Source of the DNA: Rubrivivax sp.
GTDB taxonomy: Bacteria; Pseudomonadota; Gammaproteobacteria; Burkholderiales; Burkholderiaceae_C
Assembly (NCBI GenBank): GCA_021298085.1
Contig: JAJTDE010000003.1
Coordinates: 1 to 64,000 of the forward strand
Length of the DNA stretch: 64,000 nt
Direction of reading: 5' to 3'
In this document: positions 26,851 to 36,511 of the stretch, piece after piece
How positions within the stretch are numbered: position 1 is the stretch's first letter
How the letters are laid out: the number at the start of each line of letters is the position of its first letter
Notes under the pieces: generated by a model
The model's input: only the letters and a program-made list of their open reading frames with translations
Told to the model about the DNA's origin: nothing
Database searches by the model: none
Translations under genes and position numbers: made by a program

Positions 26851-28953
26851 TCAGGCTTGCGCCAGGCGTGAGAGGTCTGCGACCCGGTTCATGGCCTGGT
26901 GAAGGCTCTGGAGCAGTGCGAGGCGGTTGGCCCGCAAGGCGGGGTCGTCGGCGTTGACCATGACCTGCTCGAAGAAGGCATCCACCGGGCCTCTGAGGGC
27001 CGCCAGGCGCTGCAGCGAGGCGGCAAACTCGCCTTGCGCAAAGGCGGCATCGGCATCAGGAGCGGTGCTGGCAAGTGCCTTGGCCAAGGCCTGCTCGGCC
27101 GGCTCCACGAGCAGGTCGTCGCGCACGACTGCCTGCGCGGCGGCCTCGCTCTTCTTCAGGATGTTGCCGACCCGCTTGTTGGCGGCCGCCAAGGCGGCGG
27201 CCTCTGGCAGTGCCGCAAAGCTGCGCACGGCCGCCAGGCGACGTGGGATCTCCCCCCAGCGATCAGGCCGCAGCGCCACCACGGCATCGACTTCCTGCGC
27301 GCTGTACCCCAGCTCACGCAGGCTGCCAACCAGACGGTCGTAGAGGAAGTGCTGCACCTCCGCCTGCGCCTGGCCGTGGGTGGCCGGAAAGGCCGCAAAG
27401 GCGATGGCAGCCAGTTCGGGCACGGCCAGCGGCAGGTCGCGTTCGATCAGCATGCGGATGACACCCAGGGCGTGGCGGCGCAGCGCAAACGGGTCCTTGT
27501 CGCCGGTGGGCAGCTGGCCGATGCCAAACAGGCCGGCCAGGGTCTCGAGCTTGTCGGCCAGGGCCACCACCAGCCCGACCTCGCCACGCGGCAGGCTGTC
27601 GCCGGCAAAGCGTGGCTTGTAGTGGTCTTCGATCGCGTCGGCGATGCTGTCGCGCAGGCCATCGTGGCGGGCGTAGTACGCGCCCATCACCCCTTGCAAC
27701 TCAGGGAACTCACCCACCATGTCGGTGAGCAGGTCGGCCTTGGCCAGCGTGGCGGCTTCATCGGCCAGGTCAGCCAGGGTGAGACCGTCCAGACGCTCGC
27801 CGATCTGCCGGGCGATCTGGCGCACGCGGTCGATGCGCTCGCCCTGTGTGCCCAGCTTGTTGTGGTAGACCACCTTCGCCAAGCCCGGTACGCGCGAGGC
27901 CAGGCTGCGCTTGCGGTCCTGGTCGAAGAAGAACTTGGCGTCGGCCAGACGGGGGCGCACCACACGCTCATTGCCTTGGATCACGCGGCTGGCGTCGGCT
28001 GGGCGAATGTTGCTGACGATGAGGAAGCGGTGGGTCAGCCGGCCCTGGGCATCCAGCAGCGGAAAATATTTCTGGTTGGCCTTCATCGTCAGGATCAGGC
28101 ACTCCTGGGGCACTGCCAGGAATTCGGGCTCGAATTCGCACAGCAGCACATGGGGGCGCTCCACCAGCGCGGCCACCTCGTCCAGCAGGGCCTCGTCGTC
28201 GATGGGCTGCAGACCCAGCACAGCGGCTTTCTCCTGCAGCTGGCGGACCATCTCGGCACGCCGCTCGCTGAAGCTGGCGATCACCGCGCCTTCGTCGGCC
28301 AGCTGCTGCGTGTAGCGGTCGGCGTGTTCGAGCGTGATCTCCGGACGCAGCGCCTCAAAGCGATGGCCCTGGGTGGTGCGGCCGGACTGGAGGCCCAGCG
28401 CCGACACGGGAACGGTCTCGGCACCGTGCAGGGCCACCAGGCCATGCGCCGGGCGCACAAAGTGGACGCTGGTCCAGCCGTCGGCCAGCTGGTATTGCAT
28501 GACCTTCGGGATGGGCAGCTTCGCCAGCGCATCATCCAGGGCCTTCTGCAGACCTTCGGCCAGTGTCGCGCCGCGCTGGGTGCTGTCCCAGAACAAGGCC
28601 TCGGCCTTGCCGTCCTGGGCGCGACGCAAGGCTGGCACGGCATCGGCGCCGGCACCGACAGCGGCCAGCTTTTTCAGCAGCGCCGGTGTGGCCTGTCCGT
28701 CAGCGCCCAGGCCCACGGCCACCGGCATCAGCTTGACCGACACCGCCTTGTCGGCGGCGGCCGAAGCGACGTCGGTGATGTGCGCGGCCAAGCGGCGCGG
28801 GCTGGCGAAACAGGTCAGCTGTGAGGCCGGTGTTGCCAGGCCGTGCGCACGAAGCGAGGCCAGCAGCTGTTCGCCAAAAGCCTCGCCCAGCTTGCGCAAG
28901 GCCTTGGGCGGCAGCTCTTCCACACGCAGTTCAAGCAGCAGGTTTTGGACCAT
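26851..28953 (-). CDS. glyS: glycyl-tRNA synthetase beta subunit
   Basis: 700 residues when started at the ATG at 28953, which has GAGGTG six bases upstream; a GTG at 28962 is also in frame. It begins QNLLLELRVEELPPKAL, the GlyS signature. The HD-like core includes LRDSIADAIEDHYKPRFAGD, and the C-terminal region carries the DALR-type anticodon domain ending in LLQSLHQAMNRVADLSRLA. GlyS binds tRNA-Gly and works as a tetramer with GlyQ. It starts within 12 bases of the glyQ stop. Confidence 0.97.
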   Translation of the reverse strand: MVQNLLLELRVEELPPKALRKLGEAFGEQLLASLRAHGLATPASQLTCFASPRRLAAHITDVASAAADKAVSVKLMPVAVGLGADGQATPALLKKLAAVGAGADAVPALRRAQDGKAEALFWDSTQRGATLAEGLQKALDDALAKLPIPKVMQYQLADGWTSVHFVRPAHGLVALHGAETVPVSALGLQSGRTTQGHRFEALRPEITLEHADRYTQQLADEGAVIASFSERRAEMVRQLQEKAAVLGLQPIDDEALLDEVAALVERPHVLLCEFEPEFLAVPQECLILTMKANQKYFPLLDAQGRLTHRFLIVSNIRPADASRVIQGNERVVRPRLADAKFFFDQDRKRSLASRVPGLAKVVYHNKLGTQGERIDRVRQIARQIGERLDGLTLADLADEAATLAKADLLTDMVGEFPELQGVMGAYYARHDGLRDSIADAIEDHYKPRFAGDSLPRGEVGLVVALADKLETLAGLFGIGQLPTGDKDPFALRRHALGVIRMLIERDLPLAVPELAAIAFAAFPATHGQAQAEVQHFLYDRLVGSLRELGYSAQEVDAVVALRPDRWGEIPRRLAAVRSFAALPEAAALAAANKRVGNILKKSEAAAQAVVRDDLLVEPAEQALAKALASTAPDADAAFAQGEFAASLQRLAALRGPVDAFFEQVMVNADDPALRANRLALLQSLHQAMNRVADLSRLAQA

Positions 28954-28963
28954 GTCTGTCACC

Positions 28964-29893
28964 TCAGGCCTCCAGGGACTTCTTGTTCTTGTCCAGCTGC
29001 GCCAGCACTTCCTCGGCCCAGGGACGGGGCGCCATCGGGAAGCCCAGGCGGGCGCGGCTGTCCAGGTAGCTCTGCGCCACGCTGCGCGCCAGGTTGCGGA
29101 TACGTCCGATGTAGGCCGCCCGCTCGGTCACGCTGATGGCGCCGCGGGCGTCCAGCAGGTTGAAGGTGTGAGCCGCCTTCAGCACCTGCTCGTAAGCCGG
29201 CAGCGCCAGTTGCTGCTGCATCAGGTGTTGGGCCTGCCGCTCGTGCGCGGAGAAGGCCTGCAGCAGGAACTCCACGTCGCTGTGCTCGAAGTTGTAGGTG
29301 CTCTGCTCGACTTCGTTCTGGTGGTAGACGTCGCGGTAGCTGAGGGTGTCGGTCCACTTCAGGTCGTAGACGTTGTCCACCCCCTGCAGGTACATCGCCA
29401 GCCGCTCCAGGCCGTAGGTGATCTCGCCCGTCAAGGGCTTGCAGTCGATGCCACCCACCTGCTGGAAGTAGGTGAACTGCGTCACCTCCATCCCGTTGAG
29501 CCAGACCTCCCAGCCCAGGCCCCAGGCGCCCAGCGTCGGGTTCTCCCAGTCGTCCTCGACAAACCGGATGTCGTTGGCCTTGAGGTCAAACCCGAGGGCT
29601 TCCAGACTGCCCAGGTAGAGGTCCAGGATGTTCTGCGGTGCGGGCTTGAGCACCACCTGGTACTGGTAGTAATGCTGAAGCCGGTTGGGGTTGTTGCCGT
29701 AGCGGCCGTCCTTGGGACGGCGGCTGGGCTGCACATAGGCAGCCTTCCAGGGCTCAGGCCCCAGGGCCCGCAGGAAGGTGGCGGTGTGGCTGGTGCCCGC
29801 CCCCACCTCCATGTCGTAGGGCTGCAGGAGCGCGCAGCCTTGCGCGTCCCAGTAGGACTGCAGTGTGAGGATGATTTGCTGAAAGCCCAGCAT
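28964..29893 (-). CDS. glyQ: glycyl-tRNA synthetase alpha subunit
   Basis: A 309-residue class II aminoacyl-tRNA synthetase catalytic subunit, with the opening [20 protein letters not shown], motif 2 region [20 protein letters not shown], and [20 protein letters not shown]. It forms an alpha2-beta2 enzyme with GlyS. The ATG at 29893 fits homologues exactly. It is divergent from the BASS transporter gene, with 113 bases between. Confidence 0.97.
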   Translation of the reverse strand: MLGFQQIILTLQSYWDAQGCALLQPYDMEVGAGTSHTATFLRALGPEPWKAAYVQPSRRPKDGRYGNNPNRLQHYYQYQVVLKPAPQNILDLYLGSLEALGFDLKANDIRFVEDDWENPTLGAWGLGWEVWLNGMEVTQFTYFQQVGGIDCKPLTGEITYGLERLAMYLQGVDNVYDLKWTDTLSYRDVYHQNEVEQSTYNFEHSDVEFLLQAFSAHERQAQHLMQQQLALPAYEQVLKAAHTFNLLDARGAISVTERAAYIGRIRNLARSVAQSYLDSRARLGFPMAPRPWAEEVLAQLDKNKKSLEA

Positions 29894-30006
29894 GGCGCCC
29901 GCCGGTAAGAAGAAGAGCCCCTGAGTTTACGGGCAGGGCACCCGGGGAAATGCCGAGGCACGCCAACCACCCGCGGCACGGCGAACGCGCTAGCCTTGGC
30001 ACCTGG

Positions 30007-30882
30007 ATGAACACACAACAGCTTGTCCTGAGCCTGGTCCTGGCCACGATGGTGTTTTCGGTCGCACTGGAGCTGCGCGTGGCCGATTTCCGTCGTGTCG
30101 GCCAAACACCCCGGGCCGTGGTCGCGGGGCTGGTGCCGCAGTTTGTGCTGCTCCCGGTGGCGACGTGGCTGATGACCCGCTGGCTCGATCTGCCTGCCAG
30201 CACCGAGGCAGCCATGATGCTGGTGGCCGCGTGCCCGGGCGGCAGCTTGTCCAACGTGGTCACGCACCTGGGGCGGGGCAACACGGCACTGTCGGTCAGC
30301 ATCTCGGCCGTGGCGGCGCTGATGGCCCTGGTGCTGACGCCGCTGAACTTCACCTGGATGGTGTCCACCAACCCGGCCACTGCCGATTGGCTGCGCAGCC
30401 TGTCGATCAGCGCCAGCGACATCGGCGTCAGCCTGCTGATGGTGCTGGCCGTGCCCATGGTGCTGGGCATGACGTGTGCCTACCGTTTCCCTGGGCTGAC
30501 CGAACGCATCCGCAAGCCCCTGGGCCACGTCAGCCTGCTCGCCCTGCTGCTCTTCATCGTGGCAGGGCTGGTGAAGGAGCGCGCCCTGCTGCAACCCGCG
30601 TTGCTGCCGCTGCTGGGGCTGGTGGTGGCCCACAACGCACTGGGCCTCCTGCTGGGCTGGCTGGGCGCCACCGCCTTTCGCGTGAGCGAACGCGACCGGC
30701 GGGCCATCACCATCGAAGGTGGCATGCAGAACTCGGGCTTGGCGCTGGGCATCATCGCGCTGCAGTTCAATGCCGACCTGGGCATGGTGATCATCGCCAG
30801 CCTGTGGGGTATCTGGCACATCGTCAGCGGGCTTTCGCTGGCATTCTGGTGGAGACGCAGCGATGCTCGACTGGGTGGTTAA
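30007..30882 (+). CDS. bile acid:sodium symporter (BASS) family transporter
   Basis: A 291-residue inner-membrane protein starting MNTQQLVLSLVLATMVFSVAL, with nine to ten hydrophobic helices. Family marks are ACPGGSLSNVVTHLGRGN near residue 80 and IEGGMQNSGLALGI near residue 240, the two crossing motifs that hold sodium and substrate. BASS transporters move organic anions with sodium. The next gene, an N-acyl-D-amino-acid deacylase homologue, overlaps its last 20 bases, so the pair is translationally coupled and may handle an N-acylated or related organic acid. Confidence 0.9.
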   Translation: MNTQQLVLSLVLATMVFSVALELRVADFRRVGQTPRAVVAGLVPQFVLLPVATWLMTRWLDLPASTEAAMMLVAACPGGSLSNVVTHLGRGNTALSVSISAVAALMALVLTPLNFTWMVSTNPATADWLRSLSISASDIGVSLLMVLAVPMVLGMTCAYRFPGLTERIRKPLGHVSLLALLLFIVAGLVKERALLQPALLPLLGLVVAHNALGLLLGWLGATAFRVSERDRRAITIEGGMQNSGLALGIIALQFNADLGMVIIASLWGIWHIVSGLSLAFWWRRSDARLGG

Positions 30883-32626
30883 GGGTGTGACGGTGGTGGA
30901 TGGGACCGGCCAAGTCCCGTTCACCGGCGACGTGGGTGTGGCCGACGGGCGCATCGTCGAGGTCGGGCGTGTCAGCACGCCAGCCCACGAGACGCTGGAG
31001 GCGCCGGGCGCCTGGCTCACGCCGGGGTTTGTCGACCTGCACACCCACTACGACGGCCAGGCCACCTGGGACGAAACCTTCAGCCCCAGCATCCACCATG
31101 GCGTGACCACGGTGCTGATGGGCAATTGCGGTGTCGGCTTTGCGCCCCACACACCCGGGCGAGAGGACGATCTCATCGCGCTGATGGAAGGCGTGGAAGA
31201 CATCCCCGGTGTGGCCCTGCGCGAAGGCGTCCGCTTCAACTGGCAGAGCTTTGTCGAGTACCTGGACGTGCTCGACGCCATGCCGCACACACTGGATTGC
31301 CTGGCCATGGTGCCGCACGATCCGCTGCGCATGGCCGTGATGGGCGAGCGGGCCCTGGCCCGGGAAGCGGCCACCGACAACGACAAGGCCTGCATGAAGG
31401 CCGCCTTGCGCCAGGCGCTGGAGGCTGGCGCTGCCGGCTTTTCAACCGGCCGCACCGACAACCACCGCACCACCCGTGGCCAGGAAACCCCCGCCAGCGA
31501 AGCCGGTGACGCAGAGCTGAGCGCGCTGGCACAGGCCTTTGCGGGCCTCGGCCATGGCGTGGTGCAGATGGTCAGCGACTTCGACGTGCTGCGCCCCGGC
31601 AACCACTTTGACGCCGAATTTGAGCTGGTCGAGACCCTGGCACGCCAAAGCGGGCGGCCGCTGTCCATGACCTGGCTGCAGCGCGACCCCGGTGGTGACC
31701 AATGGCAGGCCATTCGCCGACGCACCGAAGAGGCGGTGGCCAAGGGGCTGCCCTTGTACCTGCAGGCTGCTCCACGTGGCATCGGCGTCATCATCGGTCT
31801 GGACACCCAGTTCCATCCGTTCATGGGTTTTGCCGCCTTCCGCGAAGTGGCCAGCCTGCCGCTGCCCCAGCGGGCGGCCGCGATGCGTGAACCCGCGCGC
31901 AAGCAGCGCGTGCTGCAGGGGCACAGTGAGCGACAGTCGGGCGATGGCAGCTCGGTGCCACCCATCGTCGACCTGCTGCTGGCGCGCATCGAACAGGTGG
32001 CCTGGCGCATGTTTGCGCTGACACCCGAGGATGCGCGGCCCGATTACGAGCCACCGATGAGCCGCAGTTTTGGCGCGCTGGCTCGAGCCCGCGGCTGCAG
32101 CGCACTGGAAACGCTGTACGACCACCTCGCGGCCGGCGACGGCAGCCAGCTGATCTACTTCCCCATCTTCAACTACAACGACGGCAACCTCGATGTGGTG
32201 GCCGAGATGCTGCAGCACCCCCGGGTGCTGTATGGCCTCTCAGACGCCGGCGCCCACGTGGGCACCATCTGTGACGCCAGCACCAGCACCTACCTGCTGG
32301 GCCACTGGACGCAGCACCGCCAGCGAGGCCGGATGCCGCTGGAGCAGGCCGTGCAGATGCTCAGCGCCCGCAACGCGAGCTACCTGGGCCTTCATGACCG
32401 GGGCCGCATCGCCCTCGGCCTGCGCGCAGACCTCAACCTGATCGACCCTTCCCGGCTGGCGGTGGGCGCACCCCGCATCGTGCGCGACCTGCCCGCCGGT
32501 GGCCGTCGACTGCTGCAGAAAGGACAGGGTTACCTGCGCACCTGGGTCCACGGACGGTGTGTGCAGGCCGATGGCGAGGTCACGGCGGAGCGGCCCGGCC
32601 GGCTGGTGCGGCTCGGGCAAGGCTGA
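30863..32626 (+). CDS. N-acyl-D-amino-acid deacylase / D-aminoacylase family amidohydrolase
   Basis: A 587-residue metal-dependent amidohydrolase. The N-terminal composite beta domain leads into the metal site GFVDLHTHYDGQATWDETF, then HHGVTTVLMGNCGVGFAP, both characteristic of the D-aminoacylase group. Later blocks include AGAAGFSTGR and YGLSDAGAHVGTICDAS, the second with a conserved metal-site Asp. It is longer than classic D-aminoacylases (about 480 residues), like the large uncharacterised branch common in Burkholderiales. The true substrate may be an N-acyl amino acid or another cyclic or acyl amide. Confidence 0.87.
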   Translation: MLDWVVKGVTVVDGTGQVPFTGDVGVADGRIVEVGRVSTPAHETLEAPGAWLTPGFVDLHTHYDGQATWDETFSPSIHHGVTTVLMGNCGVGFAPHTPGREDDLIALMEGVEDIPGVALREGVRFNWQSFVEYLDVLDAMPHTLDCLAMVPHDPLRMAVMGERALAREAATDNDKACMKAALRQALEAGAAGFSTGRTDNHRTTRGQETPASEAGDAELSALAQAFAGLGHGVVQMVSDFDVLRPGNHFDAEFELVETLARQSGRPLSMTWLQRDPGGDQWQAIRRRTEEAVAKGLPLYLQAAPRGIGVIIGLDTQFHPFMGFAAFREVASLPLPQRAAAMREPARKQRVLQGHSERQSGDGSSVPPIVDLLLARIEQVAWRMFALTPEDARPDYEPPMSRSFGALARARGCSALETLYDHLAAGDGSQLIYFPIFNYNDGNLDVVAEMLQHPRVLYGLSDAGAHVGTICDASTSTYLLGHWTQHRQRGRMPLEQAVQMLSARNASYLGLHDRGRIALGLRADLNLIDPSRLAVGAPRIVRDLPAGGRRLLQKGQGYLRTWVHGRCVQADGEVTAERPGRLVRLGQG

Positions 32627-32639
32627 GCCCACGCGGCGG

Positions 32640-34244
32640 TCAGGGACGGCGGCTGGCCAGCAGCCCGCAACCCGCCATCAGCAGCCCCGCCAGCCACAAG
32701 GGCAGCAGGCCCCAGCGCCCGGCCCAGGCTGCGTAGGGGGTCAGGCCGGTGCGGCCTTCGACCTCGCCTTCCAGGGTGGCGCGCGTGAACGCCGGCAATT
32801 GGGCCAGCACGCGGCCATCGTGGTCGATGATGGCAGTCACGCCGGTGTTGGTGCTGCGCAGCATCGGGCGTTCAAGCTCCAGCGTGCGCAGGCGCGACAG
32901 GTTCAGGTGCTGAGGCAGGGCCACGGTGTCGCCAAACCAGCCGATGTTGCTGATGTTCACCAGGACCGTGGGCGCGTCGGGCCCGCGCAGGAACCGAACC
33001 GCCAGCTCTTCGCCAAACAGGTCTTCGTAGCAGATGTTCGGGCCGATGAACTGGCCGCCGACCGGCAACGAGGGCGCGTCGACCGGGCCGCGGGCGAAGT
33101 CGCCCAGGGGAATCTGCATGGCCTCGGTGAACCAGCGGAAGCCGCGGGGGATGAATTCACCGAACGGCACCAGGTGGTGCTTGTCGTAGCGGTAGGGCTG
33201 GTCACTGCCGATGGCAACGGCGGAATTGGTGTAGCGGGATTCGTCACCCAGCGGCACGCCCACCAGGGCCACCCGCTGGCTGGCGCCGAAATGCTGCGCC
33301 AGGGCGGCCCACCAGCCCGGTGACACGGCGTCCAGCTGGTAGGGCAGCAAGGGCACCGCTGTCTCTGGCGCCACCACCAGGCGACCCTTGGCCGCCAGAA
33401 GGCTCTCACGCAACGCGTCCAGGTGTTGTGGCAGCCGCTCGGCCGCAAACTTCTCGTCCTGCGCCACGTGGGTCTGGAGCAGCGACACGCTCAGGCGGCC
33501 GGCAGAGCGCGAGAACTCCGAGGGCCCCACCAGCGGCAGCAGCAGCACCAGGGGCACCGACACCAGGCTCAGGGCCCAGGCCAGTGAGCCCGCACGCCGT
33601 CCCGCGGAAGGCGCCAGGGCCCACAAGGCCGCGACCCATGCCGCCAGCGCACCCATCCCATAGACACCCAGCCAGGGAGCCCATCGCACCAGGGGCGAAT
33701 CCACAAAGGCGTACCCCGACGCCACCCAGGGAAAGCCAGTGAACCACTGTGCGCGCGCCAGTTCGGCCAACAGCCACAGGCCTGCCCAGGCCGCCGAGAG
33801 CCACAGCACAGCCAGACGGGCGGCCAGGGATGGCCGGCGAAGCCGCAAACCAGCAAGCGCCGGACGAGCCGCCCGCCGCACCAGCACGGACCAGAGGGCC
33901 CCCGCCAGCGCCAGGTACAGCGACAACGCCGCCGCCAGCGCCAGCACGGCCAACGCCGCCAGGGGCGCTGGCAACCCACCAAAGCGGTGCATGCTCACAA
34001 ACAGCCACCACACCCCGGCACCCAGCCATCCCACGCCGTAGGCGGCGGCCATCAGGGCTGCCAGCAGCGGCGGCTGCCGCGACAGCACCGCCGGCAGCAG
34101 CGCCATCGCAACCCAGGCGAGCGGCCACCAGGCCGTGTGGCTGTAGACCAGCGTATGCAGCGCACCCAAGCCACACAGGGCCAGCCCCAGCAGCAGGGGC
34201 GGCACGGGCGACACGGTCGGCGGCCTCAGGGCAGTCCGCGCCAC
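32640..34244 (-). CDS. lnt: apolipoprotein N-acyltransferase
   Basis: 534 residues, starting with a GTG at 34244. Eight or so N-terminal membrane helices are followed by a periplasmic nitrilase-fold domain with the Glu-Lys-Cys triad: VVAPETAVPLL, KHHLVPFGEFIP and GPNICYEDLFGEE. Lnt adds the third acyl chain to the N-terminal Cys of lipoproteins. The spacing to the corC stop is 11 bases and both are on the minus strand, the usual corC-lnt arrangement. Lipoprotein substrates in this window include the OmpA-like protein near 41 kb. Confidence 0.95.
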   Translation of the reverse strand: MARTALRPPTVSPVPPLLLGLALCGLGALHTLVYSHTAWWPLAWVAMALLPAVLSRQPPLLAALMAAAYGVGWLGAGVWWLFVSMHRFGGLPAPLAALAVLALAAALSLYLALAGALWSVLVRRAARPALAGLRLRRPSLAARLAVLWLSAAWAGLWLLAELARAQWFTGFPWVASGYAFVDSPLVRWAPWLGVYGMGALAAWVAALWALAPSAGRRAGSLAWALSLVSVPLVLLLPLVGPSEFSRSAGRLSVSLLQTHVAQDEKFAAERLPQHLDALRESLLAAKGRLVVAPETAVPLLPYQLDAVSPGWWAALAQHFGASQRVALVGVPLGDESRYTNSAVAIGSDQPYRYDKHHLVPFGEFIPRGFRWFTEAMQIPLGDFARGPVDAPSLPVGGQFIGPNICYEDLFGEELAVRFLRGPDAPTVLVNISNIGWFGDTVALPQHLNLSRLRTLELERPMLRSTNTGVTAIIDHDGRVLAQLPAFTRATLEGEVEGRTGLTPYAAWAGRWGLLPLWLAGLLMAGCGLLASRRP

Positions 34245-34255
34245 GCCGTCAGGCC

Positions 34256-35149
34256 TCAGCCATCGCCTTCGTCGGGCGGCGCCTCACCGGCCGGCACGGG
34301 CGCCACTCGGTACCAGCGCACGGCGCCGCCGCGGGTCAGCATCACGGAAAAGCGCAGGCCGGCCACATCCACAGCCTCACCACGCCGGGGTACGCGCCCA
34401 AGTTGGTCGGCCAAGAGGCCACCAATGGTGTCGAAACTGTCCAGCCGCAGCTGCACACCAAAGGCGTCATTGACCGCCGCGACATTGGCATCACCGGCGA
34501 CGCGGTGAGAGCCATCGGCCAGGCTGACAATGCCGCTGGCGGCCGCGTCGCGGTCATCGAACTCGTCTTCGATCTCGCCGACGATTTCCTCGAGGACGTC
34601 CTCGATGGTGATCAGCCCGGCCACGGTGCCAAATTCATCGATGACGATGGCCAGGTGGTTGCGGTTGGTGCGGAAGTCGCGCAGCAGTTCGTTGAGCTTC
34701 TTGCTCTCCGGGACAAACACCGCTGGGCGCAGCAAGGTGCGCAGGTTCAGTTCAGGGGCGCGCTGCAACTTGAGCAGGTCCTTGGCCATCAGGATGCCTT
34801 GGATCTTCTCGCGTTCACCGTCGAACACGGGGAACCGCGAATGCCCGGTCTCGATGACCTGGGCCAGCAGTTCGTCGTAGTCGGCGCCGATGTCGAGCAT
34901 ATCCATGCGTGGCGCGGCGACCATGACGTCGCCGGCGGTCATGTCGGCCATGCGGATGACACCCTCCAGCATGGCCCGGCTTTCCGGCTCGATCAGCTCG
35001 CGCTGCTCGGCCTCAGCCAGTTGCTCGATCAATTCGTCCTTGGAGTCGGGGCCGGGCGAGAGAAACTCGGCCACGCGCTCCAGAAAGCTGCGCCGCTCGG
35101 GCGCTCGCTCGGCGGGGCGAGAGCCCCGCGTAGGCTGCGGTTCAGACAC
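34256..35149 (-). CDS. corC: CorC/YbeX-type CBS-domain protein
   Basis: 297 residues if begun at the GTG at 35149 (SEPQPTRGSRPAERAPERR); further upstream the frame is open but unlike protein. It has the CorC layout: a charged N-terminal helix (DELIEQLAEAEQRELIEPES), two CBS motifs (RFPVFDGEREKIQGILMAKD and HLAIVIDEFGTVAGLITIED), the VLEEIVGEIEDEFD helix and a C-terminal CorC/HlyC domain. It is linked to Mg/Co efflux and ribosome-related functions in other bacteria. It sits directly upstream of lnt; ybeZ and ybeY, its usual upstream partners, are absent from the window. Confidence 0.93.
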   Translation of the reverse strand: MSEPQPTRGSRPAERAPERRSFLERVAEFLSPGPDSKDELIEQLAEAEQRELIEPESRAMLEGVIRMADMTAGDVMVAAPRMDMLDIGADYDELLAQVIETGHSRFPVFDGEREKIQGILMAKDLLKLQRAPELNLRTLLRPAVFVPESKKLNELLRDFRTNRNHLAIVIDEFGTVAGLITIEDVLEEIVGEIEDEFDDRDAAASGIVSLADGSHRVAGDANVAAVNDAFGVQLRLDSFDTIGGLLADQLGRVPRRGEAVDVAGLRFSVMLTRGGAVRWYRVAPVPAGEAPPDEGDG

Positions 35150-35286
35150 AACGGTGCCGGAAGTTGAGACCCGCCGAGAATACCCGAGACGGTTGACGAG
35201 CAAAGGCCCTTGCTCCACAGTCGTTTGCCCCCACTTACCCTGAAAACCTGCCCCTAACCCGCCTCTGTGCACCCGCTGCCACCACC

Positions 35287-36351
35287 ATGTCACTGATACC
35301 TGCCACCATCCTCACCGGCTTTCTGGGCTCGGGCAAGACCACCCTGCTCAAGCGTGTGCTCTCGGAGGCGCATGGCCAGAAGATCGCCGTGATCGAGAAC
35401 GAATTCGGCGAAGAGAACATCGACACCGACATCCTCAGCGTCGAGACCGAGGAGCAGATCATCCAGATGAGCAACGGCTGCGTGTGCTGCACCATCCGTG
35501 AAGACCTGCGCACCACCTTGTCTGATCTGGCCGAAAAGCGCCGCAAGGGCGAGCTCCACTTCGACCGCGTCGTGATCGAGACCACCGGCCTGGCCGACCC
35601 TGGCCCCGTGGCCCAGACCTTCTTCATGGACGACGTGGTGGCCGAGAGCTATGTGCTGGACGCCATCGTCACCCTCGTCGACGCCAAGCACGCCGATGGC
35701 CAGCTCAACACCCGCCAGGAAGCGCGCCGCCAGGTGGGCTTCGCCGACCAGATCTTCATCAGCAAGTCAGACTTGGTCAGCGCCGCGGAAGTTGACGCGC
35801 TGATCCACCGGCTCAAGCACATGAACCCGCGTGCACCGCAGCAGAAAGTGCACTTCGGCGAGGTTCCGCTGGCGCAGGTGCTCGATCTGCGCGGCTTCAA
35901 CCTGAACGCCAAGCTCGACATCGACCCGGATTTCCTGGCCGCCGACGACGGGCACGGCCATCACCATGACCACGGCCACGACCATGCGCACGGGCACAAC
36001 GACGGCCACGTGCACGACGAGCACTGCGACCACCCGCACCATCACCACCACGACGACGACGTGAAGAGTTTTGTCTTCCGTTCCGACAAGCCCTTCAACC
36101 CGGCCAAGCTCGAGGATTTCCTGGGCGCCATCGTTCAGGTCTATGGCCCGAAAATGCTGCGCTACAAGGGCGTGCTCTACATGAAGGGCACCGACCGCAA
36201 GGTGGTATTCCAGGGTGTGCACCAGCTGATGGGCAGTGACCTGGGGCCCAAATGGGCGCCTGGCGAGCGCAAAAACAGCAAGATGGTCTTCATCGGAATC
36301 GACCTGCCGCGCGAGGTCCTGCTGGAAGGCCTGGACGGCTGCCTGGCATGA
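35287..36351 (+). CDS. CobW/COG0523-family G3E GTPase, His-rich metallochaperone
   Basis: A 354-residue GTPase with Walker A GFLGSGKTTL (residues 11-20), the metal motif GCVCC (64-68), and a CobW C-terminal domain (FRSDKPFNPAKLEDFL). Between the domains, around residues 218-260, is a stretch with about 20 histidines interleaved with Asp and Gly, a typical metal reservoir. COG0523 proteins deliver zinc or other metals to client enzymes. It lies upstream of dksA, whose zinc-finger cysteines are mostly lost. No AT-rich Zur box is visible in the 137 bases upstream. Confidence 0.93.
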   Translation: MSLIPATILTGFLGSGKTTLLKRVLSEAHGQKIAVIENEFGEENIDTDILSVETEEQIIQMSNGCVCCTIREDLRTTLSDLAEKRRKGELHFDRVVIETTGLADPGPVAQTFFMDDVVAESYVLDAIVTLVDAKHADGQLNTRQEARRQVGFADQIFISKSDLVSAAEVDALIHRLKHMNPRAPQQKVHFGEVPLAQVLDLRGFNLNAKLDIDPDFLAADDGHGHHHDHGHDHAHGHNDGHVHDEHCDHPHHHHHDDDVKSFVFRSDKPFNPAKLEDFLGAIVQVYGPKMLRYKGVLYMKGTDRKVVFQGVHQLMGSDLGPKWAPGERKNSKMVFIGIDLPREVLLEGLDGCLA

Positions 36352-36459
36352 CGACCACCCCCACACCCGCCATGGCCGGCCCGACGCGCGTCGGCAGGCT
36401 GTTTTGGTACCCAGTTTCCAACGGATGCAAAAGCACCCGCTGGCGACAGGACCGCTGGC

Positions 36460-36465
36460 TACAAT
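36460..36465 (+). promoter_or_regulatory. possible -10 element for dksA
   Basis: TACAAT, preceded by TGGC, lies 47 bases before the chosen dksA GTG. A good -35 hexamer at 16-18 bases is not seen, so this is a weak prediction. Confidence 0.3.
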
Positions 36466-36511
36466 CCGCGCGCTTCGAGCCCCCTGGCTTGAGGGAACCG
36501 AGGAGCTGAAC

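Noticed and set aside
26899-28824. Open frame of about 640 codons on the plus strand
   Set aside because: Antisense to glyS, whose protein is fully conserved; composition is that of an opposite-strand shadow.
35198-35215. GAGCAA/TTGCTC inverted repeat between corC and cobW as a metal-regulator operator
   Set aside because: Short arms, GC-rich centre and no match to Zur, Fur or MntR consensus.
35950-36060. CAC/CAT-rich stretch as a simple-sequence repeat or affinity-tag artefact
   Set aside because: It is an in-frame His-rich metal loop, normal in COG0523 proteins, between two conserved domains.
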